Part shown: positions 36,288 to 47,803 of the stretch, piece after piece
How positions within the stretch are numbered: position 1 is the first letter of the stretch
Layout: each line of letters begins with the position of its first letter
Assembly: GCA_038363925.1 (NCBI GenBank)
Contig: JAQQWL010000011.1
Coordinates: forward strand, 6,262,001-6,326,000
Length of the DNA stretch: 64,000 bases
Direction: 5' to 3'
Source of the DNA: Apiospora phragmitis
Taxonomy: Eukaryota > Ascomycota > Sordariomycetes > Amphisphaeriales > Apiosporaceae
Notes under the pieces: generated by a model
Databases searched by the model: none
Seen by the model: only the letters and a program-made list of their open reading frames with translations
What the model was told of the DNA's origin: nothing
Translations under genes and position numbers: made by a program

Positions 36288-36998
36288 CTACACTGCGGCA
36301 CCCTTAAGCGTCTGCCACAGCGCCAAGCTGCCGGCGACGACGGGGGTGATCAAGCGGACGGTATTGTAGCTGATCCAGTTGCGGGCGTAGCTCTCGGCGA
36401 GCCGAGCCTCGACCTTCTTGCCGTCCTTGCCGTCCACGGCGGGCTCCGAGAGCGCGTCGAGCTTCTCGTTGATGGGCTGCATGTTAACGGCCGAGTGCAC
36501 GACGGTGACGAGGTGGCAGGCGGCCGCCACGGCGTACCAGCGCCAGTCGCCGAGGCGGGCGGTGCCGGCGGCGCCCCCCGCGCGCGCCACCCAGGCCGTG
36601 TAGCCGTACCCGAAGATGCCCAGCGTGCTGATGGGCCGGAAGAAGACGTTGCCCACGGCCCAGAAGACGGGCCACTGCCGCCCCAGCAGGCGCGCGCGCT
36701 CGGCGTGGCCGGGCGCCGACGGCTTGGGGAAGTCGACGAGCAGGGCGGGCACGCCCATGAAGGACTGCGTGATGGCATTGCCTGGTGGGATGATGGCCCC
36801 CCTTGGTTAGCAAAATGAAATACTGCTGCCCGCTGACGAATCTTCTTCACCACTGCTACTCTATATGCTGCTGCATAATGTTTGAGAAGGCAATGATGTC
36901 ATCCTTATATTTCTCTCCTTCTTAAACTCACCGAACAAGATGTACGAGAACGCTATCGTCGTGCCGACGACGGCTTCAGGGGATACTATGACTGTCAT
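36288..36998 (-). CDS. DUF1772 family membrane protein (anthrone-oxygenase-like)
   Basis: Two exons, 36932-36998 and 36288-36781, with a 150-nt intron (donor GTGAGT, branch GCTAAC, acceptor CACCAG); 186 aa. MTVIVSPEAVVGTTIAFSYI is a first membrane helix, GNAITQSFMGVPALLVDF follows the splice, and three more helices include VGNVFFRPISTLGIFGYGYT and VAAACHLVTVVHSAVNMQPI. NxxxxP with Asn in the last helix pair (NMQPINEKLD) is the hallmark of this family. Fungal members oxidise anthrones to anthraquinones in emodin- and norsolorinic-acid-type pathways. Here it lies beside a P450, a flavin monooxygenase and SnoaL/NmrA proteins, which supports the same kind of role; the substrate is inference. Confidence 0.88.
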
Positions 36999-37990
36999 GA
37001 TGTCGAGAGAAAAAAAGCCTATCCGTGACGTGATGCGAGTAATCGAAAGTAACAACGAGTGGTGCTTCAGAGGCGTAACGGGGAAAAAGAAATGCAGCAG
37101 GCTGCAGTACTCGAGTCTTTTTCTTTTCTTTCTGCTCAACTCGCTATCTTCTTGCTCCGGCTCCCGCCCCTCCCTCATCTGCGCAGCAAAAGAAAAGCAT
37201 ATATATGTCGACGGTAAAGCCCTCCGTCCGTCCACCTCAAGATTGGCGTCTCTCGGCCAACAGGGGATCAAGGCCCTGCGCCACGTGTGCAGAGAAAGAG
37301 AGACATCATACAAGCAGAATCTCCGATTAAGCGGAAGCGTCGAACCACATCGCTTTTTTGGTGTCTCTGATGAGCGGCCGCGGGGGACTAGGTGAGCGGC
37401 CTGTAGCGTGACCCCCCTTACGGAGCGCCGATGGGGCAATGCAGATCCCCCTGAGACATTTGGAGTCATCATTATCTGCACGCAAACCTTATCTGGCTTA
37501 AGAGGTCTCAGTACCACGCCGTGCTCCGTGTACCTTGCAGCTCCAGCGTCATCCGACCTTTAACCTACCCATGTCGATTAACTGGACATTTTCATAGTCT
37601 GAAGTAGTAGGGATGCGCAAGCAGGTTGTCTTACTGGGTCCAGTCAATGATATGACAGAGATTGTGATAACGATCGAATTGATGTATTCTACTGTATGCG
37701 AAGAAGTGCTATGCTTCTAGATCTCCATGTAGTGTACCAAGTGATAACCAAGTATAATGTGCTGAAACCAAAGATGGTAAGATATTATCGCCAATATAAT
37801 CCTCCGCCGAGCTCCCGGACGCCGCCGATTTTCCGTGTATGATGATGATGATAATGATTGAGTAAGAATTTAGTGAATTGCATTTGGGCTGGGTGGTATT
37901 TGGTTACGGTGGGTATACACAATGACTTCGCTAATTGTCGAAAAAGGGGGGAGACAAAGCAAGTAACCTCCCAAACCAGAGATGAGGGCA
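36999..37990. other. Intergenic region
   Basis: Promoter of the DUF1772 gene (minus-strand CATATATATG near 37198-37207) and 3' flank of the P450. Low-complexity GATGATGATGATAATG near 37840. No supported gene. Confidence 0.45.
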
Positions 37991-39900
37991 TTAACAGCCG
38001 GTCGGGATCTCCATCGTTCTGATCCAGTGCGAAACCTTGCCTGGGCCTCCTCTCTCATCCGACACTCTGATCACGGGGATCGTCGTCTTCGATTTCGTGA
38101 TTGGCGCGACAGGCTTGGCGTCCAAGTGCACCTGGGGGGCTTGACCCGTCCGCGAGGCGGACTCGGCTCGCTGCCGCAGATCGTGCGCCTCGGACTCCTG
38201 CCAATGCCGAAGGGCCTGTTGCTTGCGTTCCTCGCTGCGGGCTTCGAAGGCCATCTGGAAGGGATCGGGCTTGATGATGAGGAGGGAGTTGGACTTGTCC
38301 AGCGGCACTGGCAGCTCTTGGTCGGTAAGCGGGTCGACCTTGGGCTTAAGGTTGAAACACCACATGAGGGCTCCGCAAGCAATGACGAGCTCATCCTGAG
38401 TCAAAGTCATGCCAAGGCATTGGCGCAGTCCCCATCCAAACGAGCTCAGTCCCTTGATGGTGGGAAATTGAGTCAACGGCTCTTGATAGGTAGGCCAGCC
38501 CGGTTGGAGCCAGCGTTCGGGCCGGAAGTTATCTGGATCGGGGTACTTGACGGGGTTGCGCAGGAATGCCCTAATTGGCTGTTAGGTGTCATCCAATATA
38601 ATGACATGTGTGGGAGCCATGGGGGAACTCACCAGTCAAGGGGCAATATACGCGTCCCCTTTGGAATGAAGTACCCCATGTACATACCGTCGGCTTCGGT
38701 TTCATGAGCAACGCCTATAGTCTTGTGAGTATAGATTTTCCAATAGGCTGATATGGTATCTCTTACCGGTAGGGACATTGGGCTTCCAGCGCATAGTCTC
38801 CTTGATACAAGCTCGAAGAATAGGTAGCCTAGGAGTATCATCGAGAACCGGGGGTCGTCCTCCGCAGACCTCATCGATTTCCTGTTGTATAGTCGCCTGC
38901 CACTTGGGATGATGGACCATAGCGACTAGGAAGTACGACAGAGGACCGGCCACAGTGAAGATTCCCACAAGAGCAATCATTCCAATCGCCGTAGCAGCTT
39001 CGCGATCACCAGAGAGTCTCGCCGATTTTTCGGATTGTTCCAGGTACTGTCGTGTCCAGCAGGCTCGCTGTTGGCCCCTTGCCATATTGTTGCGAACAGT
39101 GTTTAGGCGTTCCAGCCACCAGTTTAGTTGGTCGTCGTGACGCTTGATTTCTGCCTTCTTCCAAGGGTTCATAAAGAGTGGTAGGTGCCATAAAGGCGTT
39201 AAGACGTTGGTAATCGGACCAGCCGGAGACATCTGCGTTAATAGGCCCCAGGCACTGGGCGTGCAGTATTCACTGAGGCTCGCATCATCCCAGGTGAGCT
39301 TGCACATAACCTTGGCGGCCATATCCTCAAGGGAGAAACCGAAGTCATCAGGGTTCTCAATGAGCCTTGCCATCCACCGCTTTGCTTCATGAACCATGAC
39401 ACCATGGTACTGGGCTTGACTGGCTTCGGTCAAGTATGAATGTGTGAGCTTGCGCTGGCGTGCCCAGAATTCTGTAAGTGGTTGGGTCAGCCATGCCTTG
39501 GATTCGAGTTGTCGTTGGCAGACTTACCGTTTTTCCCCATCAGCGGCAGATACTCTCTCTTGGAGTCAAAGAGGGACTTGACCATAGGCCGATCGGAGTT
39601 GTACTTGGCTCGCTTGACCAACAACTCCTCCGCGATCTTCTCCTCCGAGATGATCAGGAACTTGGCGCCAAGCATTTCTGTCATGTAGAAGCCGCGGTTC
39701 TTGGCATACATGTCGGACCATTCCTTGAACTTGAGCCACATGAACTGGATAGGAAGATCGTGGATACGGCCGATGAAAGGCATCTGCGTAGGTCCAATGG
39801 GTAACCTGGCATCGTTGAGCTCCAGGTAGGACTTGACGGTCTTGTAGATGGCAAAGCCCACAAGGGCTGCGCCTAGCGCTAGGATGGTGAGTAGCTGCAT
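37991..39900 (-). CDS. Cytochrome P450 monooxygenase
   Basis: Four exons: 39528-39900, 38767-39471, 38633-38714, 37991-38570; introns 56, 52 and 62 nt; 579 aa. Residues 1-25 (MQLLTILALGAALVGFAIYK) form an ER membrane anchor; an alternative Met at 39969 would put 23 residues in front of it. ExxR is ETMR at 349-352, the PERF-like motif is FRPERW, and the heme loop is FGWGLRQCLG with Cys 438. The I-helix reads ALVGIFTVAGPLS, with Phe 296 where most P450s have an acidic residue. The C-terminal ~90 residues exceed the usual P450 end and are charged. Probably oxidises a pathway intermediate in the adjacent tailoring gene group; the substrate is unknown. Confidence 0.92.
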
Positions 39901-42032
39901 TGTCGTCCAGGGAACAGTGTGCTTGAGTGAGAATGGCAAGGACGGACGCGTAGAGGAAAGCCACGGCACTGGTGATGGCCAGGCGGGCGTAAACGTGTTA
40001 TAGGGATGGTCAGTTAAGGTTGACAGCTCCTTGGGATGGACAGGTGTAATCGTTGGGCGGCTACTCGGAATCCAGTGTGACAGCTAACTCGAAAGCTACA
40101 TGATATTTGCAGGCATTTGCAGCAATGATAACTTGGGCTGTCAGATGGAGAGCCGGCTTATCCAGATCGAAGGCTCCCAGAGGCGTGGAGGAGGCGAGAC
40201 AAAGTTTGCTTGATCCTGGATGAGTTATTATGGCTAGGCAGAAGGGGCGACATGACAATTCTCCTCAAACGTGGAATACGGTATGATGTGGTGAGAAATG
40301 AGATTCGCTTCAGGATTTGGTTTGGGGTATGCTGAAAGGAGCGCATAACGACTGGTGTGAGCGGCCCAGTCCACAAGTTGGGAGAGTTGACGGATGAGAA
40401 TTCCGACCCTCCCTCAGCACGTCCACGGGAACCGGCGATCAAGAGCAGGCTCTCGCGTCGGAGATCTGCTCTGTACCCTAGATTGACGGCTGTTGATGAT
40501 GTGATCCATGGAGCGAAATGGTCTGCCGCGCATCTGTGCGACAAGGCCCAGCTCGGCGAGGATCGAGGGGCGAGGCCGTGGGTATGGGCATGGGTATGGA
40601 TGTGGGCAGTAAGCAAAGCACGCCAGGCACGTAGCTGCTGTAGGGGTGGTACTGCTGCAACCTGGATGACAATCTGTTGAGACTGACGGCGGGATTCTTG
40701 CACGTCAACCTTGTCTCGGTCATGGTTCTGAGGCGATCACACTGATACAGAAGCTTAGCCAGGGCTCTCGTTCACAAGTTGCACCCAGAAGCGGGTGGCA
40801 CCCCTGCTGGACGGCATGTATGTTTAATAGCACCAGAAAGGATACGCATCGCTATTGGGATCATGACGTTGGGTACGGGGGGGGGGGGATCAGCACGTCC
40901 CATCCATCGTATCTGAGTTCTGTTTCTTGGCCGTCGGGATATCTCTCCCACCTGGTCAATGGTGGTAATGGTCCTCTGCCAAGACATGGCTTGTCTTTCT
41001 TGGCGGAGGTGGGATGATAGCTGACACTCGATCGGGCTTGCGTATTGCTCTCCTGGCCGAGATGGAGACTGGGGATTACTCCAAATGTTTGCTCTGCTTG
41101 CTTTTGAGCACATTTGCTAATGTGGCCAGCCTGACGTACTGCCCTTTCTGTGTGAGGTGCCTGCCTGCCGAGATACCACCTCATACTTCCACGCTGGCAG
41201 AATGTATATGTTTATGTATCATCCCATACATCATACATATCATATAACCCCAGTCCTGGGCATGTGCGATGGAGAGCGGCACGGCAGCCATGATTCCATC
41301 TCAATAGATCGGATAAGGGCGAGAGTCAGATATGCCGCCCAGTGTGCGCTGAACTAGGTGAGTAGGCAGGCAACCCCATGCAGCTAGGTTTGGTGTTCAT
41401 GCTTGCTTCGCCAGGAGTTTGTTGCGGTTCCACCGACGGGACGGCACTCGGGGATTTTGACGCCTTTCTGTAAGACATCGGAGTCGGTCCAGTCTCAGCT
41501 CGACCAATCACGACGGGCCAAATCAGACTTTCGTAGAATTTTCGTAAAGGAGAGCCAATAACGAACGGCCCGTCCCCAAAGGCTTATGCTCCTGGGATGC
41601 TTCTTTGCCATGCAGCTTGTACTGATCGGCCTGGACTCCTACAGACTTGGGCTCCCTCAGCATCGACTTCAAGGTCTCACCTTCCCACCTGTACATCTGA
41701 GCAGCGGAGCTGGGTTGCCTCCGACTACTCCTCCTTCCTCCTCTCCTCTAACTTCGGCTGGTGAGAACATGTAATGAGTAATGCTGGAGCTGCAACAAAT
41801 CCGTGACCCACCTCACGCAGCCGCACTACCGGCCTATGGTCAGATCATCGACTGATGGTCCTGGCGTGCGAAGGGGAGGCCGTCTCATAGCGTTGCTATA
41901 TACAATGGCTCCAGGTAGACAAGAGCGTTGCGGCTCGTGGCCATCAACTGATATTCTCTCAACCAGTGTTCATAGCCCGCTACTCCATCTGCCCGTCATC
42001 CAACAAAAAACGTATTACGTGGTTGACACACA
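39901..42032. other. Intergenic stretch, about 2.1 kb
   Basis: Divergent promoter region of the P450 (-) and the FAD monooxygenase (+). No supported gene; includes a 10-G run at about 40878-40887 and CATACATCATACATATCATA near 41225. A plus-strand TATATA at 41897-41902 is 131 bp upstream of the monooxygenase start. Confidence 0.5.
41897..41902 (+). promoter_or_regulatory. TATA box of the FAD monooxygenase gene
   Basis: TATATA 131 bp before the start codon at 42033. Confidence 0.4.
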
Positions 42033-43758
42033 ATGGGTTCTATCGGGGTCAACGAGTCGAAGCCTGTAGGGTCATACCCTTCATCCGGCATAGACGTCCT
42101 CATCGTAGGCACTGGCCTTGCCGGCCTGACAGCGTCCATCGAGTGTGTACGAAAAGGCCACAATGTGCGAGTTCTTGAGCGCAATGCCACAATCAACACC
42201 GCAGGTAAGTCGTGCCTGGACTACTATCCTGGCCCGGGGGCAAGTAGCGACGGAGAGAGCATATGTGTATATGAGAGGCTTCCGAGAGTGCTAACGTCTT
42301 CCTCAGGGGACATGTACTTCATGGGCCTCAGCGCCACTAAGTTCTTTAAGCACTGGCCCGAGATGTCGACCGAGTTTGACGAGATCTCCCTGCACAATGC
42401 GTGGATCGAGACCTTTAAGCACAGCGGCGAGCAGATGATCGCGCCGCTTCTGGTGTTGGACCGCCTGCGTGACGCTGGCCTCGACCCGGACACGCCGCCG
42501 GGCACCTTCCAGATGCGGCCCCTCGTCTATAAGATGTTCGTGAACCAGGTCCAGCGCCTCGGCGTCGAGGTGCAGTTCGGCAAGCGCGTCGTCGACTACT
42601 TTGAGGACGTCGAGAAGGGAAGGGCCGGCGTGGTCACGGAGCAGGGGAGCGCTATGAGGCGGATATCGTGATTGCCGCCGATGGTGAGAGAAACCCCCAC
42701 GCCCCCTTTGCAACCTGAATTTTGAGTAAACCGTGAGCTAACTTGTATCCGAATTCCAGGTGTCGGCTCTAAGAGCCAGAAGCTTGTCGGTGGCCAAGTC
42801 CGGGCCATGAGCTCTGGGCGCGCCATGTGGCGTGCCGCCTTTCCCCGGGAGTACATCCTGCAACATCCGGAAGTGCGCGAGTTCTTCAAGATGGCGGGCC
42901 CCAATCAAGATCAGCCTATCATCCGAACATGGCTTGGGTATGTTTCCCCCAGCAACCTTTCTACTTGTATTGTCAGCTGACCACACATGACCATATACGC
43001 GCAGCCCCGGCACCTATGCCATGACCCTCTCGCGCGCCGACACCATGATCTGGATCATGAACCACGACGTGACGGGGTCCGAGGAGGAGAACTGGAACCA
43101 CACGGTCGAGGCCGACGAGGTGCTGACCAACATGGACAAGGGCGTGGGCCCGCAGCCGTGGGCGCCCATCTTCAAGGAGCTGATCAAGCTGACGCCGCCC
43201 GAGACCATCATCAACTTCGAGCTGTTCTGGCGCAACCCGCAGCCGTCGTGGGCGTCGCCGGGCGGGCGCGTCGTCGAGATCGGCGACGCCGCCCACTCGT
43301 TCCTGCCCGCCTCCGGCAACGGCGCCACCCAGGCCATCGAGGACGCCATCTCCATCGCCTCGTGCCTGCAGCTGTGCGGCGGCGGCGGCAACGTCGCCGA
43401 GGCCGTGCGCGCCCACGTCCGCTTCCGCTTCGTCCGTAACTCGTGCGCCCAGAAGCTCGGATTCTCTAACGCCGAGCTACTCCAGGACACCGACTGGTCC
43501 AAGGTCAAGCTCGATCCCCGCAAGGCCCAGCCCAAGCTACCCAGCTGGGTCTGGGGCCACGACCCGGAGATCTACGCCCACGAAAACTACGAAAAGTGCG
43601 TCGCGAGCATCCGCGCCGGCGTGCCCTTCGACAAGGACGACAGCTTCCCGCCCAACTACCCCCCTGGCTACAAATACGAGCCCTGGAGCATCGAGGCCAT
43701 CATGGATGATGTCCGTGCTGGACGCCCCGTTCAGCTAGGCTCGGGCAACTGGGACTAA
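42033..43758 (+). CDS. FAD-dependent aromatic-ring monooxygenase (salicylate hydroxylase-like)
   Basis: Four exons: 42033-42204, 42307-42683, 42760-42937, 43005-43758; introns 102, 76 and 67 nt; 493 aa after correction. The FAD-binding loop is IVGTGLAGLTASIE (GxGxxG at residues 26-31), then RVLERNA; the second flavin motif is VVEIGDAAHSFLPASGNG near residue 330. GDMYFMGLSATKFFKHWPEM begins the substrate domain. Group A flavin monooxygenases hydroxylate phenolic substrates using NAD(P)H and O2. The frame needs one extra base in the G run 42644-42647 (EQGERYEADIV expected). Intron 1 is an open multiple of three, so unspliced mRNA would still read through. It probably belongs with the P450/DUF1772 group; the exact substrate is not inferable. 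Confidence 0.9.
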
Positions 43759-44123
43759 GCCTCCCTCCCCTCGGCATGCTGGTACCCTTAGCCGGAAAGC
43801 AACGTTCATCAGGGTTGTGTATAGATAGATAGGTAGATAAGCCACTTGAGATGTAGCAAATATTTAATTAGTCTTCTGTTTCAATGCAGGTACTGTACTC
43901 CTTAGCCTAACGCTTGCTGCTTGCTTGCTACGTCAAGGAAATTGTGCAGCCAAAATAATATATAACAAAAATCAAATTGTGCAGGTCCTCTCTGTTCCGA
44001 ACCCAGGTTCTATATCACACACACGGGGAAAATATGTACAAATACAGAATCAGAATACCTGGTTTTCAAGGTTCTCGTGAGAACGACCACTTTCAGAGTA
44101 TATACTTGAAGGTATAGGAACCC
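43759..44123. other. Intergenic region between convergent genes
   Basis: 3' flanks of the FAD monooxygenase and the lectin-like gene; short GATAGATAGGTAGATA repeat near 43823. No coding signal. Confidence 0.5.
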
Positions 44124-45694
44124 TTATGCCAAAAGTGTAACCGTGGTCGTGGGGTTTATCGAGACTTGCGGAATCGGTTGGCCAGCAGCTGGCACGGATG
44201 GGGCAGGTGCAGCTGGCGCGGACGACGCAGGAACCTTGGCCTTGGCCGAAGTCGTCGGGGCTGCCTTTCCAGCGCCGGCGCCGGCGCCTGCACTGTTTGT
44301 TGGTGCAGGTGCAGCTCCGTTGCCAGGGTTCAGCGTAACGGTGGCCGAGGGACCAATCGAGACTTGGGGGATGCCACCTGCGGCGCCTCCAGCTGGCGCA
44401 GATGCTGCGGGTGCCGACGCGACTGGGGCAGACGAAGCAGGAGCTTTAGCCTTGGCTGAGGTTGACGAGGCCGCCTTGCCAGCACCGGCGCCTACACTTG
44501 TCAGTGCAGGCGCAGCTCCAGCTCCATTTCCAGGGTTCAGCGTAACGGTACCCGAGGGACCAATCGAGACTTGGGGGATGCCGCCTCCGGCGCCCCCAGC
44601 TGGTGCAGATGCTGCTGGTGCCGATGAGGCAGGGGCTTTCTTGGGGGCCTTGGTAGAAGCCTTGGCGCTGGTCGGAGCGGGTTGACCACCGGCCCCATTT
44701 CCAGGGTTCATCACCACCGTTGTCGTAGGGTTAATCGATACCTGCGGGATAGTTCCACCACCTCCTTGAGCTGGGGCAGAAGGCGCAGCGCCTACTGTCA
44801 CGAAGATCGTAGTCGTGGACGAGAAGCTGGGTTCCGCTGCTTCCGACGGGCGCTGGGTAACGTAGACGAGTTCGGTCTTGGTGACAATATCCGGTCCGCC
44901 CTGGCGTTTCGATATCGGGTCGGCACCAGCAAAGGTAAATGATTGGCCGGCCATTCCATCATCGCAAGCCGCGATATCGACTTTGCTGTCAGTAACCACC
45001 AAGCAAGATTCCTTCTGATTATCAGGGGCAAGTAACAAAGGGCCGGCGGCGCCGTTGAAGGCGAATAGTTGCGAGTTAGTGACCAAGCCACCTGGATGGG
45101 CATAATTAGCTGGGCTGTCACGGGTTTACGAAACTATGATGATACATACCGCCGTCTGCGCGACCACCGCAAGAGAAGAGGTTGACTTGACTGCCTGCAG
45201 GGCGACGAGGGTCAAAGTTGAGGCATGCTTGCGTCTATGTGCTGTTAGCTGGGATACATTCATGGGCTGGTATCGCGACGACATACCAAAGTGTTGACAA
45301 CCAACATGGATCCGGCAACATTGTTGTGCTCGCCTTGGGTGATGATGTCCCATCCTTGACCGTCGGTAGATCCGCATTCGGCCACTTGAACCGGAGTCAG
45401 ATTGGCGCGGAAGTCGCCAGAGAGCTTGTCGACAAACAAGCACTTTCCGTCGGATGTCTATAGGTTGTCGCCATTAGTTCTGCTCTCGAAAAGGATCCCT
45501 TGCAGGCCAGCACTAGAAGTCCTTACTTTAATCGTCGTGTTCGAAAAAGCTCGAGTCGCCGTCTCGTCACGTTTTTGCGCCTCCTCAAAGGCAGCCTGGT
45601 TGAGCTCGGTCACGACTCTTGGGTAAGAGACTGGGCCGGCGGTCACTAGAGTGGACATAACAGCAGCAAAAGCTGCAGAGTACTTGGCGACCAT
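44124..45694 (-). CDS. Secreted lectin-like protein with a tandem-repeat tail
   Basis: Exons 45527-45694, 45287-45457, 45150-45234, 44124-45091; introns 69, 52 and 58 nt; 463 aa. Residues 1-20 are a signal peptide (MVAKYSAAFAAVMSTLVTAG). Residues ~55-195 look like a degenerate beta-trefoil of the ricin-B carbohydrate-binding type: KCLFVDKLSGDFRANLTPVQ, GQGWDIITQG, CLNFDPRRPAGSQVNLFSC, QLFAFNGAAG, VDIAACDDGMAGQSFTF. A Kex2-like ISKRQ follows. The remaining ~250 residues hold four copies of IPQVSI(N/G)P, each ending in a T(V)xLNPGNGAG block (the last truncated), linked by Ala/Ser/Pro/Lys stretches that are probably O-glycosylated. No C-terminal GPI signal is seen. A cell-wall or matrix adhesin is inference. 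Confidence 0.82.
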
Positions 45695-47803
45695 GTTGAT
45701 TAGACTGTAGAGGATAAAGAGCAAAAAAGCGAACGAGTGGAATATTCGATAAGAGTGCTAGGGATGTTAAAGAGCGGATAGAATCGAAGCTATACAGCAA
45801 TACACAGGTATATCTGCCGCACAACGGTATCAAAGGGATCAAAAGAATGAATAATCCCGCTCAGCAGGCTTGTGCAGAAGCGAGAAAGAGGGGAGAGGAG
45901 AAAGGAAGCTATTCCAAGAGGAAAGGAACGCGACGAAGACGGTGGCGATTTAGCGACACAAGACCAAGAACATCATGGGAAAGGGAGGAAAGGAACGAGG
46001 GTCTCACTTGAGGCTCTAGTAGCACCCGGCAAATCGGTAGGTGGTGAAAGAGGCTCAAACGCCATAGGCCTGTCCGCCAAGACGCCAACGACTCCTGAGC
46101 GTGTAGGGTAGGCCATGGGCCAGAGTTGCAGGGGACTGCGGGACTGCAGGTCCTGGGGCTCGGAGGCTTGGGAGATGCGAGGGGGCTGTGGTGTCCTCCA
46201 GTCTTTCGGAACCACGACGGCTCGCTGGTTAAAACACGTTTCACTCTTCAGCCCGCCGGCCTCTCCTGCAACGGCCAGCACCTCGTACAAGTACTGCAGG
46301 TCAGCTCTGTCCGACTGTGAACAGTTGCAGCGCGAAGAGTCGAATACGGGCGCAAAGATGCGACCAAAAGGTGGTGACAGAAGGGGGATGGTTTTGCGAT
46401 GGTGTTTTGTTTTAGGACGCTGGTTCAACCGCTGAGCGAGGTCTGAAACGAGGCTCGTCTCAAAAGGCCGGTGATTAGTGGAGGAGAGGGCCGAGGAGAG
46501 CCAATAACAGCCTAGCAGTGCTTGGAGGCCACAACCCGCCCAAGTGCGACGAGATTGGAGAGAAGTGTCGAGGTTTCGTCCGACGTAGATGAACTTTTCC
46601 GTCGACCAGACCAGACCAGATCTTCGACCATCTGCACAGGGTAGCAGGATCATTTGACTCTTGCACGGCCAGCTACAGTATGTACATCCTGGGGGACGAG
46701 AGATGGTTGAAATGCTTAGCCTCCGGCCTAAAATCAAATGGCAGTTCCTTTATGGATCCTATTCCAGTATTATTATGGAATTGCTGCCCAATGCTTTAAC
46801 GCCATGCCACCTGCTATTAATTAAACAGTCATGCTTCCCACATACCCTGTGAACGGCAAGCGATCTTTCCTCTCCAAGCCGATAGGATGCGCAGTCCGCA
46901 AAGAGAAAGAAAAAAGAAAAAGACCTCCAGCTCTTGGTCACGACCTGCCGAACCCCGCCGCCAAGAATAGGCGAATGAGCGAGCCCCGTCCTTACGCGCG
47001 ATAGATTTCCTTGACGCGCCACTGTTGGATCTTGGATCTGGGGGGCGGCGTTTAGGTTAGACACCGTCCCGCGCCAGCGTACCACTTCCTTCGAGACCGC
47101 GCTTACAGATCAAAAATACCATCCGTCTTCCTCTTCAACCTATCCAGTCTACGGATGCATATGTCCGTAGTACTGGGTCTTCAGATAGGTCGCAGCTGCT
47201 GCGCTTATAGGTTTACCACGTTTCAGCCACAAAAGGTGGCTATTGGGTTAGGGACTGTCTTAGCCACGGTGGCCGACTGGTTATGGTAAATATACCGGGC
47301 GAATTTTTCGTCGTTGAGCCCCAGAAGAGCAAGGAAGATCAGGCAAGTGTACATAACAAGATAAGTGGTATATGCTGGGGATTACCGTTATACGTCCAGG
47401 GTCTAAGTATTAGATGCACCTGAAAATCTGAATCTTCCCGGAGACGGTGGAGAACTGGAGCTACAACGGCGCAACCGCATCCATTGATGATTCCGAGCCG
47501 CCCCTTCGCTTACATACACATACACGGCACTGCCGGGTTCCGAAGTCGAGGACCCAGAGCTGCTTGCCGACCGATCTTCGTTGTCACCACGGCAAGTATA
47601 TCCATAAACATTGTGGCCCAAGTCCACGTTACGGTGTGATCGTGTGCTATCCGTGTACTACATTGATTTCTTACGAGTTACATGTCCACTGTAAGTCATG
47701 AAAATGTTGCAAATGCAGCCCAGCATGAATGCTCCCATCACCTGTGTGCGGGCGCCGAAGACTACTATATGCTCCCAATGTATTGCTGACGAAATGCCGT
47801 CCC
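45695..47803. other. Intergenic stretch, about 2.1 kb
   Basis: Promoter of the lectin-like gene and 3' flank of the carboxypeptidase. A 254-codon minus-strand frame (45973-46737) has no ATG at its start, no domain sense and no splice-linked neighbours; I do not call it. The composition is ordinary. Confidence 0.4.

Noticed and set aside
45973..46737. 254-codon minus-strand frame
   Set aside because: Begins at a non-ATG codon, has no recognisable motif, and sits between well-defined genes as promoter-type sequence.
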